Below are positions 45,701 to 56,312 of a stretch of 64,000 nucleotides of DNA, one piece after another. The notes under the pieces are model-generated. The model was not told where the DNA came from, did not search any database, and saw only the letters and a program-made list of their open reading frames with translations. The stretch lies in assembly GCA_947579605.1 (NCBI GenBank), contig OX388317.1, forward strand, positions 12,109,384 through 12,173,383, given 5' to 3'. The DNA is from Athripsodes cinereus. Its lineage: Eukaryota; Arthropoda; Insecta; Trichoptera; Leptoceridae. The translations under genes and the position numbers were made by a program. Positions within the stretch are counted from its first letter, which is position 1, and every line of letters begins with the position of its first letter.

Positions 45701-45921
45701 TTATCAAATAAAATAAAATAAATATTTATTATTTTTGTTTCGTGTTACTGTTGAGTAAGACAAACGCACGACCGGTTTCGCGGACTCCGAGTTCGCATCA
45801 TCAGTATAGATCAGCACCTGATGATGCGAACTCGGAGTCCGCGAAACCGGTCGTGCGTTTGTCTTACTCAACAGTAACACGAAACAAAAATAATAAATAT
45901 TTATTTTATTTTATTTGATAA
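45701..45921. repeat. Perfect 104-bp-arm palindrome with hammerhead-like core
   Basis: Arms 45701-45804 and 45818-45921 are exact reverse complements around a 13-base spacer. A direct repeat ATATCGAAAAGARTTT (45642-45657 and 45921-45936, one mismatch) may be the target duplication of a 263-bp insertion. The arms carry ACCGGTTTCG, as at 21645-21855, suggesting a shared family. Confidence 0.9.
45814..45856 (+). ncRNA. Candidate type I hammerhead ribozyme motif
   Basis: Parts in order: GCAC (stem I), CTGATGA (45818-45824), a bulged T, stem II GCGAACT/AGTCCGC with loop CGG (45826-45842, one A-C mismatch), GAAA (45843-45846), CCGG giving a very short loopless stem III, then TC with predicted cleavage after 45852, and GTGC (stem I strand). 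Short stem III and type I layout are, from family knowledge, features of hammerheads in Penelope-like retroelements, which may act as dimers. The extra T between the CTGATGA box and stem II departs from the consensus and could abolish activity. It recurs at the related locus near 20597. The mirrored minus-strand copy lacks a matching stem I. Confidence 0.5.
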
Positions 45922-45936
45922 TATCGAAAAGAGTTT

Positions 45937-47451
45937 ATCTAGTAATTTGTTTTTTTTTTATTATTTTTGATAAATTTATGAAAAAAAAAATTAAAACAAA
46001 AACACTTTCACAAATAATATTTTTTGGAGAGGGCTTAAAGAAATTGGAACTATCCCATCGTCTGTGTCAGACTCTGAGAAAATAGGTTTCATTTTACCTA
46101 AGCGCACTGGTCTAAGAAACAAGTTTTCAGTTAACCTTATCTCAGTTTTTAAGAGTCTGGTAGGTACTGACAATAAACAAGTTACAAAAAACCCATGCAA
46201 TTTTTAATGAATTTTTTAAGGTTTGACACCAACAAAATCTAATCTATATTATTTTAAGTTTAAAAGGAGGATATGTTATGAATTCAGGCAGCTACAAGAG
46301 CCCCATCTAACCAAAATGTGAAGTTATGACAAATTTACATATGTACACTCTTAAAAGTCTATACTTTTCACAATCTAGCAAAGGGTTTTCAAAATCATAT
46401 TTCAAATTCTCACATTTGTATGATTATTGATTCATTATTGGTTGTATTGAGGCAAGATAACCGATTTTTAAGAATTCCAATTTGAAAAGATCAATTGAAA
46501 GATAAGATCCGTGTCAGGAGTATCAGTCCAGTATCATTTAGTTTTTAATCTTGTGATAAAAAAAGCGTTAATATTTTCAAGATATTCCTGTCTAAAATAA
46601 AAAAAAAACTGTTATAAATAGAGTGTAAAATATTCATTTTTAAAATTAGAACACGATATATGTTCACATTGTTTAATAAAAATATCCCGAATTCGTTCCC
46701 AGAAAATTTAAAAAAAACAGCGCTTATTTCTAAATCAAAATACATATTCGTAGGTATAAAAAAGCCTGCAATTTTTTTGGAATATAAATAGATTTCCCTT
46801 TTTGTTCCTTTTAAGGTTTATTTAAAAATAAAAATAGCATTGTGGTTAAGCACTTCAGTGAATACAATGTATCAAACCTACACGTTTACATAATATTATT
46901 CTAATTTTATTTATAAATGTCAGATATCATTTACTTGATACTATATTATACACAAACATATACAAACATTTGATAAAATTAGCACACGTAAATCTAGTAT
47001 TACAAGAATAATTTATTTAATTTGTCAGATTCCAAAATACCTTCTTCTGAGAAATAGAAACTAAATATAAATAAGCATTTATGTAGCCGTCTTTTACAAC
47101 AACCTTACACGAGTTTCATACTTTTTACTAGAACTTGTACCAAGCTGCGATACTGCGACAGGTGAGAACCATTATGGTTTAGATGCATACATTTTCGTAT
47201 TACTCATACAAACATATTTTTCATTGTTACAAATCAAACAAAACTACTCGTAATAAAAAAAAATGTATTATTCTTTCCTAGGTTTTTCAAGAATTATATA
47301 AAGTTCATAAAAAAATGGATAAATTAAAACGACAAAAATCTACCTTCTACTGATAATATTACAGTAAATAGCCATTCGCAAACAAACACTTAAAAGAAAT
47401 CTGTATTTTTCTCTTCAGACTGCACATAATTTTATGCAATGTATTTTTGGA
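45937..47451. other. AT-rich intergenic DNA
   Basis: No supported gene. Frames at 45991-46200 and 46545-46745 (minus) have no recognisable domain. Confidence 0.4.
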
Positions 47452-47603
47452 ATGCTATACTACTATTATTACTACCTACTACACCATCACGGCGTATCCC
47501 ACAAGTGGGTCAGCCAGCAGACCAGCATGTAATAAACATGCAAGCTGTTCTCTCCATACCAACTAAAAACTATGACAAATCTCATCTCTGAGTTTAAGAT
47601 GTA
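47452..47603 (-). repeat. RTE-tailed SINE, 3' two thirds
   Basis: The minus strand ends GTGATGGTGTAGTAGG with a TAG/TAA-type tail at the left. The 5' part is missing beyond the TCAGAGATGAGATTTGTC block. A second, more decayed minus-strand piece lies at 47742-47835. Confidence 0.75.
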
Positions 47604-47741
47604 TTAGTGGAATGTACATAGTTAATACGAGTAAAACCATAAATTTATTTTTCATTCCTAGGTAACTTAGTTCATACGTTCGCTGCTAAAAAAAAACAAT
47701 TGGATATTAAAAAATACTAACTCTTTCACATGTTTATTATA

Positions 47742-47835
47742 GTACGCAGCATCTCCCTCAACTGGGTAGTCTAATTTAAAACAAAAAAGACATTCTGGAT
47801 TGGTGGCATACCTCATCACTGGATTTAATATGTAA
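47742..47835 (-). repeat. RTE-tailed SINE fragment
   Basis: GGATTGGTGGCATACCTCAT and CATCTCCCTCAACTGGGTAG match the minus-strand consensus, with an internal deletion of the central block. Confidence 0.6.
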
Positions 47836-47885
47836 GAAACGCATTAAGGAAGTCTAGAATAATTAGAAAATATATATATAATGAG

Positions 47886-48464
47886 TTACAATCCATTGGA
47901 TTGGTCTGCAACGAGTTTGGTTTTTCTTCTCCATACGTCTCTATTCTCAGGCAGTCTTTTCAGCTCTACGTATGAGCCACAGTTCATGTCCCTCTTCAGT
48001 TGGTCCATATATGCGTCTCTTGGTCGGCCTCTGCCATTTGTCCCCTCGGTCTTACCCTCCGCTATGGCGATGAGTAGTCCTGGGTGCCTGATGTTGTGGC
48101 CAATCCAGTTAGCTCGTTGTTGGCTGATTCTCTTAAGGAGTTGCCTTTTTTCGCCTACCCTGGTTAATACTTCTTCGTTTCCGACGTGCTCTGACCAATG
48201 GATCTTAAGCATGCGTCTGTAGCACCACATTTCAAAGGCCGCCAACCGTCCGCTTTCACTCTTGCTGATGGTCCATGTCTCACAACCATAAAGCAGAATG
48301 CTCCATACAAAGGCTTTAGTAAGGTTCTTCCTTACGCTTAAGTCAATATTTGGGGATTCCAATATATTCGATTTTTTGTTAAAGGCAATCCTTGCTTGGT
48401 TTATTCTGCTTACAATTTCTGCTTTGGAGCGTCCATCCTGGTTTATTCTGCTGCCCAGGTACAC
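47886..48464 (-). pseudogene. LINE RT C-terminal part, 192 residues
   Basis: Starts at YLGSRINQDGRSKAEI, the usual post-palm block of insect RTE-like LINEs. It continues with SILLYGCETWTISK, LAAFEMWCYRRMLKIHWSEH, ANWIGHNIRH and TEGTNGRGRPRDAYMDQLKR, ending ADQSNGL at the natural C-terminus. The RT palm is absent (5' truncation). The frame is intact. An AT-microsatellite at 47870-47881 adjoins the 3' end. It is a different family from the RTE at 26236. Confidence 0.88.
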
Positions 48465-48489
48465 GAATTCCCTTACTAATATTTTATGA

Positions 48490-50020
48490 AAATAATTGAA
48501 AATCGTTGAAAAATTTGAATGATAAACCTACAAATCTTTTACCCGTAGTAACAAAACTGAATCCAACCTCCATAATATATTCATTTCCACGTATTAAGAA
48601 TTTTGTTTTATTCGCTCCCTTCAAGCGAATAAATTTGTAAGCAGATACGTATTATGTATTTACAAAAGCAACTATATTTATTTATTCCTTATGTGTTTTA
48701 TTTCGTAAAATGCAAAATAAACATGCTATAAATAAGTTCTCTTCGTTTCTCTTGTTCTTATTTGAATGTCCCATAATTTATTAGACGAATTATTTTTCCA
48801 TTTGGACTAGCACTTTCAAAAGATCTAAATATGCTTTGAATACCAAGGAATACAAGTTTATAAGATAAAATAAAATTACTTTCAACATAAATTATAATTC
48901 AGAATATATCAGCTGGTTTCTGAAAATAAATATACAGAACAAACATGTGTACCTATTGTACAACTATGTATTTTGGTTGAATGGTTTAAGACATGATACA
49001 GAAAAAAAAAATCAAATTTGATAATGCCATGGAAATATTAAATAACTAGATATAAAATATATTATGTAGTTGTAAGAAGAATGGAATTGTGAATAACTGC
49101 CTGGTTTCTTTTCATTATTACCACCATATAATGGTATCAAACACACTATATTTATTGAAATACACTATTTTTAACTCTGTAAATTGTACAGAGAGCTGAA
49201 GACTGGTAAGGTACGTGAAGTTTTGACCAGCAAAATGATCCAGCGAAATCGCACAAAATGCATTTTTTTTAAGTTGTCTCAGTTTCGTTTACCTATAAAT
49301 ATCATTAGAGTATATGTACCCACATGAATGTGCATAACCTTTAATTAAAATATTCTAATCAACCTCCATCTACGTTGTGATGATTTGCAAGAGGAAGAAA
49401 AGAAATTATATGTGTATTAAATATCTTCACACTTAGACTGCAAATTGATTTTATCTCTTATCATGGACATTTTAGTAGTATACACAAGATTACGTTTACA
49501 CTGTAGGTAGCTATTTTCATAGTGATCATTCTAGTAAGATCACTATTTCAATGGCAAATTGAAAATACGACACATGATGCTTTCTATAATTTTTTGCAAT
49601 GTCTTAAACATAATTTTTTATCCTTATAATATAACATTTTTTCAAAACATTCCTACCGAAATCAATAATAAAAACAACCGCGCGCATTTTTCTAGTTTTG
49701 ATAACTGAAATTATATGGGTAGGTACGTAGTTGTGAATAAATCTCAACATTCTTTGATGTGTATATTTATGTTCCTTCCAATGTCATTTTTTCATAAAAT
49801 AATATATGCGTCTGTACTGAGTCTCGAATATGTAAATCTTCCAACATTTATATTTTAAAAATAGTTTTAAGTAGCTACTTATTCAGTTTCTTTTAGAATT
49901 CTCTTTTCATACCTATATGATTGTGAAAATTTTAAATATTTCTTGCCTCAAATTCACATACATATGTGAATTTGAGATACTTAGAAACATAGATAGAAAG
50001 TCTTTTTGATATAGGAAGAT
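48490..50020. other. AT-rich intergenic DNA
   Basis: No gene or clear repeat recognised. Confidence 0.4.
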
Positions 50021-50024
50021 AGGT

Positions 50025-50263
50025 GCCGTGGAACACCCAGCAACAAATTGGTTTCCCACTCTTTTCGTAAGTTTTCAAGTGTTCGCAAAAACGAAAAAAA
50101 AATACATCTTGAACTCAACGATGACGTTTGCCACACATATTTTGAATGTCTTCGTGTTTTGTTGGCAAGTAGAAGACAGCTTGCAAGATAATTGCATGCA
50201 ACTGGTCTGCTGGCTACCCCACTTGTGTAATATGGCGAGATGATATAGGTTAATAATAGTGGA
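50025..50263 (+). repeat. RTE-tailed SINE, full-length diverged copy
   Basis: GCCGTGGAACACCCAGCAAC at the 5' end, TTGGTTTCCCACTCTTTTC, then GGTCTGCTGGCTACCCCACT and a TAATAATAG tail. It shows the same 5' boundary as the other full copies. Confidence 0.82.
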
Positions 50264-51410
50264 AGATATTTTTCAAACAGAATGCAGTGGATTGCCTGAA
50301 GACGACCTTAAAGTTTCCATCCGGAGAATTAAATATCAGAACTCGCTACAAACGAAATCACTTTTTAATTCAACAGGACATGATCTCTTACTGTGAGTGT
50401 GCATAATGCATTTTTTTTCATCAAAATGAAAAAAAATGCATTAACTATAATTATTATGTATAATTATGTTATGGTATTGATTTTGAATGTTTTTTTTTTG
50501 TGTGATAAATTGCTTGTTATTAGTGTACGGTGAATAATATACATAAATATAAATATTTTATTTTCTGACTCAGACAAATATCGATTACCTACACGGTTCC
50601 ATAGGACAATTAGTTTTCCAAAATCGAGTATTTTTGTCATCAATGATATATCCCGAAATTATTTTTGTACACTCGTTTTCAATAATAGGTAAGAAGGTGG
50701 TGTATTATGGATACAGTATGTACCTACCAAATGTTATTATTTACGTAATAAGTACTTATGTAGATACTGTGTGTGATACTCTTGTTCTAAGGATAATACG
50801 ATATAACACGCTGTTTCTCAATTTCCCCTTTGAAAACGTGAAACATAATAATATTACTATATATGTTTGACTCAAAGGCAGCAACAAAAATAAAACAAAT
50901 TACATTTCTTCACACGTTTCCTTCTTCTTTCCCAAGATCCCTCTTTCCAATCCTGTATATGTAAGATCTTCGTATGTGTCTTTGTGAAATGTATATGTAG
51001 TAGTTTCCGTGAGAGATAGAAAGAGAGAGGTTATATATTATTTAAATCTAGTTTGCAATGGAAAATGAAACTGTTTTTGGAAATTGTTTACGAAATAATC
51101 GAATCCGTTGGGTCATGAAATATTTAATGTTAAAATGAAAAGAGACCGCGGACATGCTGGTGTATAATAAACGTCTACAAATAATAATATGATAATTTTC
51201 CAATTCTCTATTCATAATGTTTGCATATTCAAGTCTTTCAGTTACTAATGCTTTTGGAATTTCGGAAATTCTCTGTTTTGAATAAGTATTTTCTATTTAT
51301 CCAATTCCATACTATTTCGCACAAGTAGGTCTATTTCGACCATTACTACTTCTGTTATTACGCACGATTACCGATTTTATACAGTCTCGTGCAGTACGTT
51401 ATGACTAAGT
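50264..51410. other. AT-rich intergenic DNA
   Basis: Nothing recognised. The frame at 50634-50870 has no domain. Confidence 0.4.
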
Positions 51411-51660
51411 CACTTTGGTTAAGTTAGGTTTCTGGTGATCATTCCATTACTCTTCTCCCTTTTTTTCACCAAAGATCATGCTTCTACTGGCCAGATCATC
51501 ACCAGTCTCTTCAAATTCTCTGGTCCAAATTCAGTCACTTTGGTTAAATTATGTTTCTGGTGATCATCCAATTACTCTTCTTCTTTCTTTTCACGAAAGG
51601 CCATACTTCCACTACCCAGATCATCACCAATCTCTTCATATTATCTGGATCCCCCGTCTA
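51411..51660 (+). repeat. Two-copy tandem repeat of about 124 bp
   Basis: The unit starts CACTTTGGTTAAGTTAGGTT at 51411 and again, with changes, at 51535 (CACTTTGGTTAAATTATGTT). Both contain TTTCTGGTGATCAT and AGATCATCACCA. A separate short duplicate GGATCCCCCGTCTA occurs near 51648 and 51712. No coding or mobile-element signature. Confidence 0.75.
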
Positions 51661-52016
51661 TTCTATTCTATTTTTCTCAAGGCCATCCACTCGTTTGCGA
51701 GTGATTTAGGGGATCCCCCGTCTAACATTGTGTGTAAAGTGTTTTTCAAGGATTAAAATAGTGTATTCAAATTATCTGAACAACAAAGGTAACAAACAGT
51801 TTAAGTGGCAACATTTTAGAAAACATAAATCTACTACTAAATTGTCTGCGATGCTACCAAAATAATGTGTGACAAGATGCTGCAACATGTTGTTCTTGGT
51901 ATTATTCTATTGCAAAATGCATACAGAGTTGCAAGAGACAAAGGCGTATCCAAGATGATTTCTCGGGGGAGGGGCAGAATCGCAGAAGACTGTATCTCTT
52001 TTCTTTTATAATTTCT

Positions 52017-52283
52017 TGTTTATTTTATTTATTCTTATCTTTCTAACATTAACATTAACATGTATAGACAATTCACACAGACCGAGCTAGTCCCAAACTA
52101 AGATATGAATCTTGTATTATGGGTACTTACACGACGATACACATATACAATCACATATACATGTAACATCCAGATCCAGGACAATTTGAAAAAGGTCATT
52201 CTTCATTTTGCCTTGGCCGGGAATCGAACCCCGGACCTCGTGACTCAAGGCAAGTGCGTTAGCCTCCGCGCCACACCGGTCAT
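52017..52283 (-). repeat. tRNA-headed SINE with intact pol III boxes, minus strand
   Basis: Reading the minus strand from 52281: TGGCGCGGAGG (A box, 52273-52263), then GGTTCGATTCC (B box, 52230-52220). The body contains a TACATGTATATGTGATTGTA block and ends in an AATAAATAAAATAA tail at about 52017-52030. The head cannot form a full cloverleaf, so it is not a tRNA gene. The length and body resemble CORE-type insect SINEs from memory. It is not related to the SINE at 9205. Confidence 0.85.
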
Positions 52284-52424
52284 CAATGTATTCATTTTTA
52301 CTGTACATTGATCATAATACTTACAATTTTATAGAAAAATGCACTCAAATTAAATACAATCAATATGCAGAGGGCGAGTTGATCATAAAGGCAAGATCTC
52401 TTCCAACTAACCTAAAACCCATTT

Positions 52425-52503
52425 ATTGGCACGGAGATGACAGTTTGCATATAAATAATATAAAAGTCCGCTGGCTACCCACAATTGTGAGAACCACATA
52501 GAA
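52425..52503 (+). repeat. RTE-tailed SINE, 3' fragment
   Basis: ATTGGCACGGAGATGACAGT, then CGCTGGCTACCCACAATTGT, in consensus order. Confidence 0.6.
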
Positions 52504-53225
52504 TAGATGCCCATTTCTTTACCACTTTTTCATACTTGAGTTATATTTCTGTCTACTTTCATACTATTTTCTGAGACTACTGCCCTATTTTGCCTGCCCT
52601 CCCCCCCTAGGAGTGCGCTTGGCTAGCAGTAGAACAAAGATGAGTATTTTAAAATGTTAGAATGAAGAAAGTTTTGTTCGTGTCGTGACATAATATTTTT
52701 ACTGTGTGTTTCTAAGGATGACATAGGAACTGCCATTCCTGTAACATTCATGGGTGAGGGAGGGTGCAACCCTTAATGTGTGTGTGTTTCTATACAATTT
52801 AGAACAAGTGTTGAGAATAAACAAACTCTGAATTTATTCATCTGCAAAAGTAGATGAATGAAATGATTTTCTTTACTCTGGTAAAACAGCAACCTAGATA
52901 GAGTTTCTTTTTGAAATACAAGTGTATAAAGTGGATAAAATATTGATTCCTAATTTTAATAAAAAATAATCTTCGTACGGCATCTTGGCACAGAGATGAT
53001 ATTTTTATAATTCCGCTGCGATCCACTCCACGTTCACGACACAAGCTACAGTTATGGTGTACGAGTAGGTATTAGGGTTTATAGAAATATCTACCTATTC
53101 TTTTGATAATTTGTATTTACATTGCATATAAAGTAACCAGCGATTTCACTGGCATAAAATAAATACATAACTAGTTAACGACCGACGGTACTTGGTGGAA
53201 GTTCACGTTAAATAAATAATAAAAA
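52504..53225. other. AT-rich intergenic DNA
   Basis: No gene supported. The frame at 52838-53044 (minus) has no domain. Confidence 0.4.
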
Positions 53226-53515
53226 AAAACACTTTAATTCGTACTTCGACGGTGACTTTATTAATAACGAGCCGGCTCTCAAGAGCTTCCGCCCTCATCA
53301 TCAGGCTAACGTTAAGTGAAGAAATTATATTAAAACATATGTTTTAAACAGGAAAATATAGTGATGAAAATAACAATGGACAATATTTTTCCTATAATTT
53401 TTTTGACTCGTAACTCATGAACTTAAACATAATTTCTTCACTTAATTGATGATGAGAGCGAAGCTCTTGAAAGCCGGTTCTTGATTTGTAAAGTCACTAT
53501 CAAAGAACTAAATAT
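53226..53515. repeat. Foldback element with TGATGATGAG centre
   Basis: Imperfect arms: 53226 to about 53335 (CGAGCCGGCTCTCAAGAGCT, CATCATCAGG) against about 53420-53515 (TTGATGATGAGAGCGAAGCT, AAGCCGGTTC). A second inner inverted pair, AAGTGAAGAAATTAT / ATAATTTCTTCACTT, lies within. It resembles the palindromes near 20.6, 21.7 and 45.8 kb in layout, but has no GAAA box in the right place. Confidence 0.65.
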
Positions 53516-53539
53516 ATGCATTTTAATTTTATTAATTTA

Positions 53540-53700
53540 AATCATCATCATTATCGCCCTCATCGTTCCTCTCGGGAGCACAGGATAGAAATGTTGCGCC
53601 AATTGTGTCACCTCTTCTCACGACATTCCAAGCGTTTTGATGTCGTTGTTATGGGAACGATGTATTGTGAAAGAGGGTTGCCTGGGTCGTCAGAACCCTT
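53540..53700 (-). mobile_element. LINE 3' fragment, same family as 10300 and 33352
   Basis: The minus strand shows the conserved blocks CAATACATCGTTCCCATAAC and TTGGAATGTCGTGAGAAGAG and a (GATGAT)-type tail at its 3' end (plus strand about 53541-53560). No open frame. Confidence 0.65.
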
Positions 53701-53896
53701 GTGGACGGAAAAACATTTCGTCTGTACCATACAAAAATTTATATGCAAGACGAGTGGTACCTTTGCATATTTAAGATAAATAATTGAATTTACATTAAAT
53801 TTTACACCTCGCTATTTTAATAATCATTATTTTTGAACAACTATCTCCATACTAGTTAATACATTCATCATATTTTTGAACAACTCTCTCCATACT

Positions 53897-54544
53897 TCTT
53901 CTTCTCGTGCCGTATCAGGTCCCCCCGACGTTGGCAATCACTCTGGCGAAGGCTTCCCTATCCTGCGCGACCCGGAACAGTTCTCCCACATGTCTCATCC
54001 CGGTCCAGTCTCTTATATTGCGCAGCCAAGACGTTTGCCTTCTACCAGGACCACGCTGCCCCTCAATCTTCCCCATCAGTATCAGCTGGAGCAGACTATA
54101 CTTATCGCACCGCAGAACGTGACCCAGATATGAAATCTTACGGACTTTAACGTCCTTCAGCAGCTGTCTACTGCAATTGGCTCTCCTCAAAACCTCCGAG
54201 TTGCTGACCAGATCTGTCCATGGTATGCGAAGCATTCTCCTGTGCAACCACATCTCGAATGCCTCCAACCGGTTCATAGTGTGCACTTTCAGGGTCCAAG
54301 TTTCTAAGCCATACAGTAGCACAGACCACACATAGCACTTCAACATTCTCTGCCTGAGTTTCAAATTTATATTGTCATTGCAGAATATTGATCTCATTTT
54401 GTTGAATGAGCTACGGGCTGCTTCAATCCTGCACTTCACTTCCACATCTGGGTCCACAGACGACGTAATCATACTACCCAGGTACTTAAATCGATCCACC
54501 CTCTCCAACAGCTCACCATTGAGTTGCAATGTTATAGCGGAGTA
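53897..54544 (-). mobile_element. LINE, 648 bp, 5'-truncated, inserted in the minisatellite
   Basis: Flanked by CTCTCCATACT at 53886-53896 and 54545-54555. Its 3' end on the minus strand is a short GAAGAAGA tail. The coding part is described separately. It belongs to the family that left the 102-bp insertion at 9592. Confidence 0.88.
53915..54529 (-). pseudogene. LINE RT C-terminal part, 204 residues
   Basis: Begins LLERVDRFKYLGSMITSSVD just after the RT palm. It continues with VWSVLLYGLETWTLK, LEAFEMWLHRRMLRIPWTDL, VRKISYLGHVLRC and GKIEGQRGPGRRQTSWLRNI, ending AFARVIANVGGT. This is a widespread insect LINE C-terminus, annotated in databases as endonuclease-reverse transcriptase. The frame is intact but lacks endonuclease and palm because of 5' truncation. 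Confidence 0.9.
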
Positions 54545-55187
54545 CTCTCCATACTAGTTAATGTATTCATCATATTTATAAACAACTCTCTCCATACTAG
54601 TTAATGTATTCATCATATTTTTGAACAACTCTCTCCATATTAATTAATGTATTCATCATATTTTTGAACAACTCTCTCCATACCTACTTGTTAATATATT
54701 CATCACATTTTTGAACAACGCTCTCTATACTAGTAAATGTATTCATCAGTTTTTTTTTTTTTTCATTTATATATTTAAAAAAATGGGCAACATACAATAA
54801 AATTTTACAAAATATAACATAACAATTAAACATATTTTTTGTACTTGACCAGCCCATCTTTGAGTTCATTATTATTATTGCCTGTACAGTACAAACACAG
54901 AAAGAAAAAAAGAAAAGAAAAAAAAAACTAAACAAACATTTCATTCCTGTCTAATGTGGCTCCTAAAAAGGCTCCTGGACATACAGAATATGTCCACGGA
55001 CCTCACCTTCTCCAAATTGTTATATGTGGTAACGCATCGATGTAGTGGCAAGTTCTGAGCAGCATTAGTACCTACTTTTTTTACTTAAAAAGAAAATCGA
55101 GGTGTGTCTCGTTCGTCTATTTGGTATGTTAAAGGTAATTTTTGCTAAAAGGTCTGTACAGTCAATATTTGAGTTTATTAAATCGTA

Positions 55188-55686
55188 TCGTGATCGAGTG
55201 GACCGGGAAAGGTTGTGGCACGTGCTGTCGGAGTATGGGGTGAGCAGACTGAGCAGCCGGTTGATACGCGCAATCTCTTCACTTTACGTGGGAAGCTCCG
55301 CTTGCGTGAGGGTAAATAACACTCTCTCGGAGTGATTTGTCTTCACCAAGGGAGTGAAGCAAGGTTGTGTCATGTCTCCGTGGCTGTTCAACCTATTCTT
55401 CGACTACTGTATGCGACCTGTGAAAGGGATGGATGTTGGTGTCGAGCTGAATGGGTTTCGGGTGAATGCATTGATGTACGCAGATGATTTGGTGTTAATG
55501 GCTGAGAGTGAAAGGGACTTACAAGAGATTGTTACGTGTGTGTATGATAGTTGCAATTTGAATGGTTTGAAAATGAATGTTATGAAGACGAAAGTTCTAG
55601 TGTTTGAAAGAGAGAATGAAGAAACGATTTGCGAGATCAAAGTTGGTGACGAATGTTTGGAGCAAGTAAGTGAGTATGTATATTAA
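55188..55686 (+). pseudogene. RTE reverse transcriptase, partial
   Basis: Begins DRVDRERLWHVLSEYGV just after motif A, then SSLYVGSSACVRVNNTLSE and a TGA (55333) where the other copy has TGG. It resumes in the same frame with GVKQGCVMSPWLFNLFFDYC and MYADDLVLMAE (catalytic YADD), stopping at TAA 55684 after EYVY. A 9-bp direct duplication near 55245 (GAGCAGACT) is absent from the other copy. Confidence 0.9.
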
Positions 55687-55688
55687 AT

Positions 55689-56312
55689 TTGGGATGTATG
55701 TTTGCGAGGGATGGAAGATGCGAAAGGGACATTGAAAGAAGGAAAGTGGCCGGTGCTAGAGTGAACGGTGCACTTCGACCCATTGTCAGCAATGGCAATG
55801 TGTCGAACATGGCTAAAATGCTGGTGCACAATACCATTCTGGTACCGTCACTTACGTATGCAAGCGAGACATGGACGTGGCTGAAGAAGGACGAAAGTGG
55901 AATAAATGCAGTGGAGATGCGATCATTGAGAAGAATGGTTGGTAAAACGCTGCGTGATAGAGTGAAGAATGAGGATATTAGAAGAATGAGCGGATACAAG
56001 AAGAGTGTTGTGGACAGAATGCGCGTGAATAAACTACGGTGGTTTGGACACGTTGAACGAATGAACGAAGTAAGAATGACAAAGAGGATAAACTTGTCTG
56101 AAAGAAAAGGTGTGAGGAAGCGCGGACGTCCGAGAACCACGTGGCTTGATCACGTGGATCAAATTCTCAAGGACGGCCGCGTGTTGAGTAAGAGTAATCG
56201 ACGTGCGTGTATGAGAAACTGTATGAATGTGGAGGAAGCGAAGGAAGTGTGTAAAGATAGATCTGTGTGGCGTTCCGTTCTCTCTGCCTACCCCACTTGG
56301 GATACGGCGTGA
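55689..56312 (+). pseudogene. RTE C-terminal domain, 207 residues
   Basis: Near-identical to 26259-26882: LGCMFARDG-type start (the first methionine replaces the leucine because of the frame change), the ASETWTWLKKDESGINAVE block, LRWFGHVERMNEVRM, RPRTTWLDHVDQILKDGRVL and SVLSAYPTWDTA at the end. It is separated from the RT core by the same 5-bp lesion as in the first copy. Confidence 0.9.

Larger units (their letters stand above)
53833..54755. repeat. 43-bp minisatellite, interrupted by a LINE
   Basis: Units of about 43 bp (CTCTCTCCATACTAGTTAAT, then GTATTCATCATATTTTTGAA) occur at 53833-53896 and again at 54545 to about 54750, some seven units in all with drift. The LINE at 53897-54544 sits between them and duplicated 11 bases of a unit. 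Confidence 0.85.

Noticed and set aside
52190..52285. Possible tRNA gene on the minus strand
   Set aside because: A and B boxes are present, but the acceptor strands do not pair and a SINE body with A-rich tail follows.
53226..53515. Hammerhead ribozyme in the foldback at 53.3 kb
   Set aside because: CTGATGATG is present on the minus strand, but no GAAA box follows a stem in the required position. Kept only as a foldback repeat.
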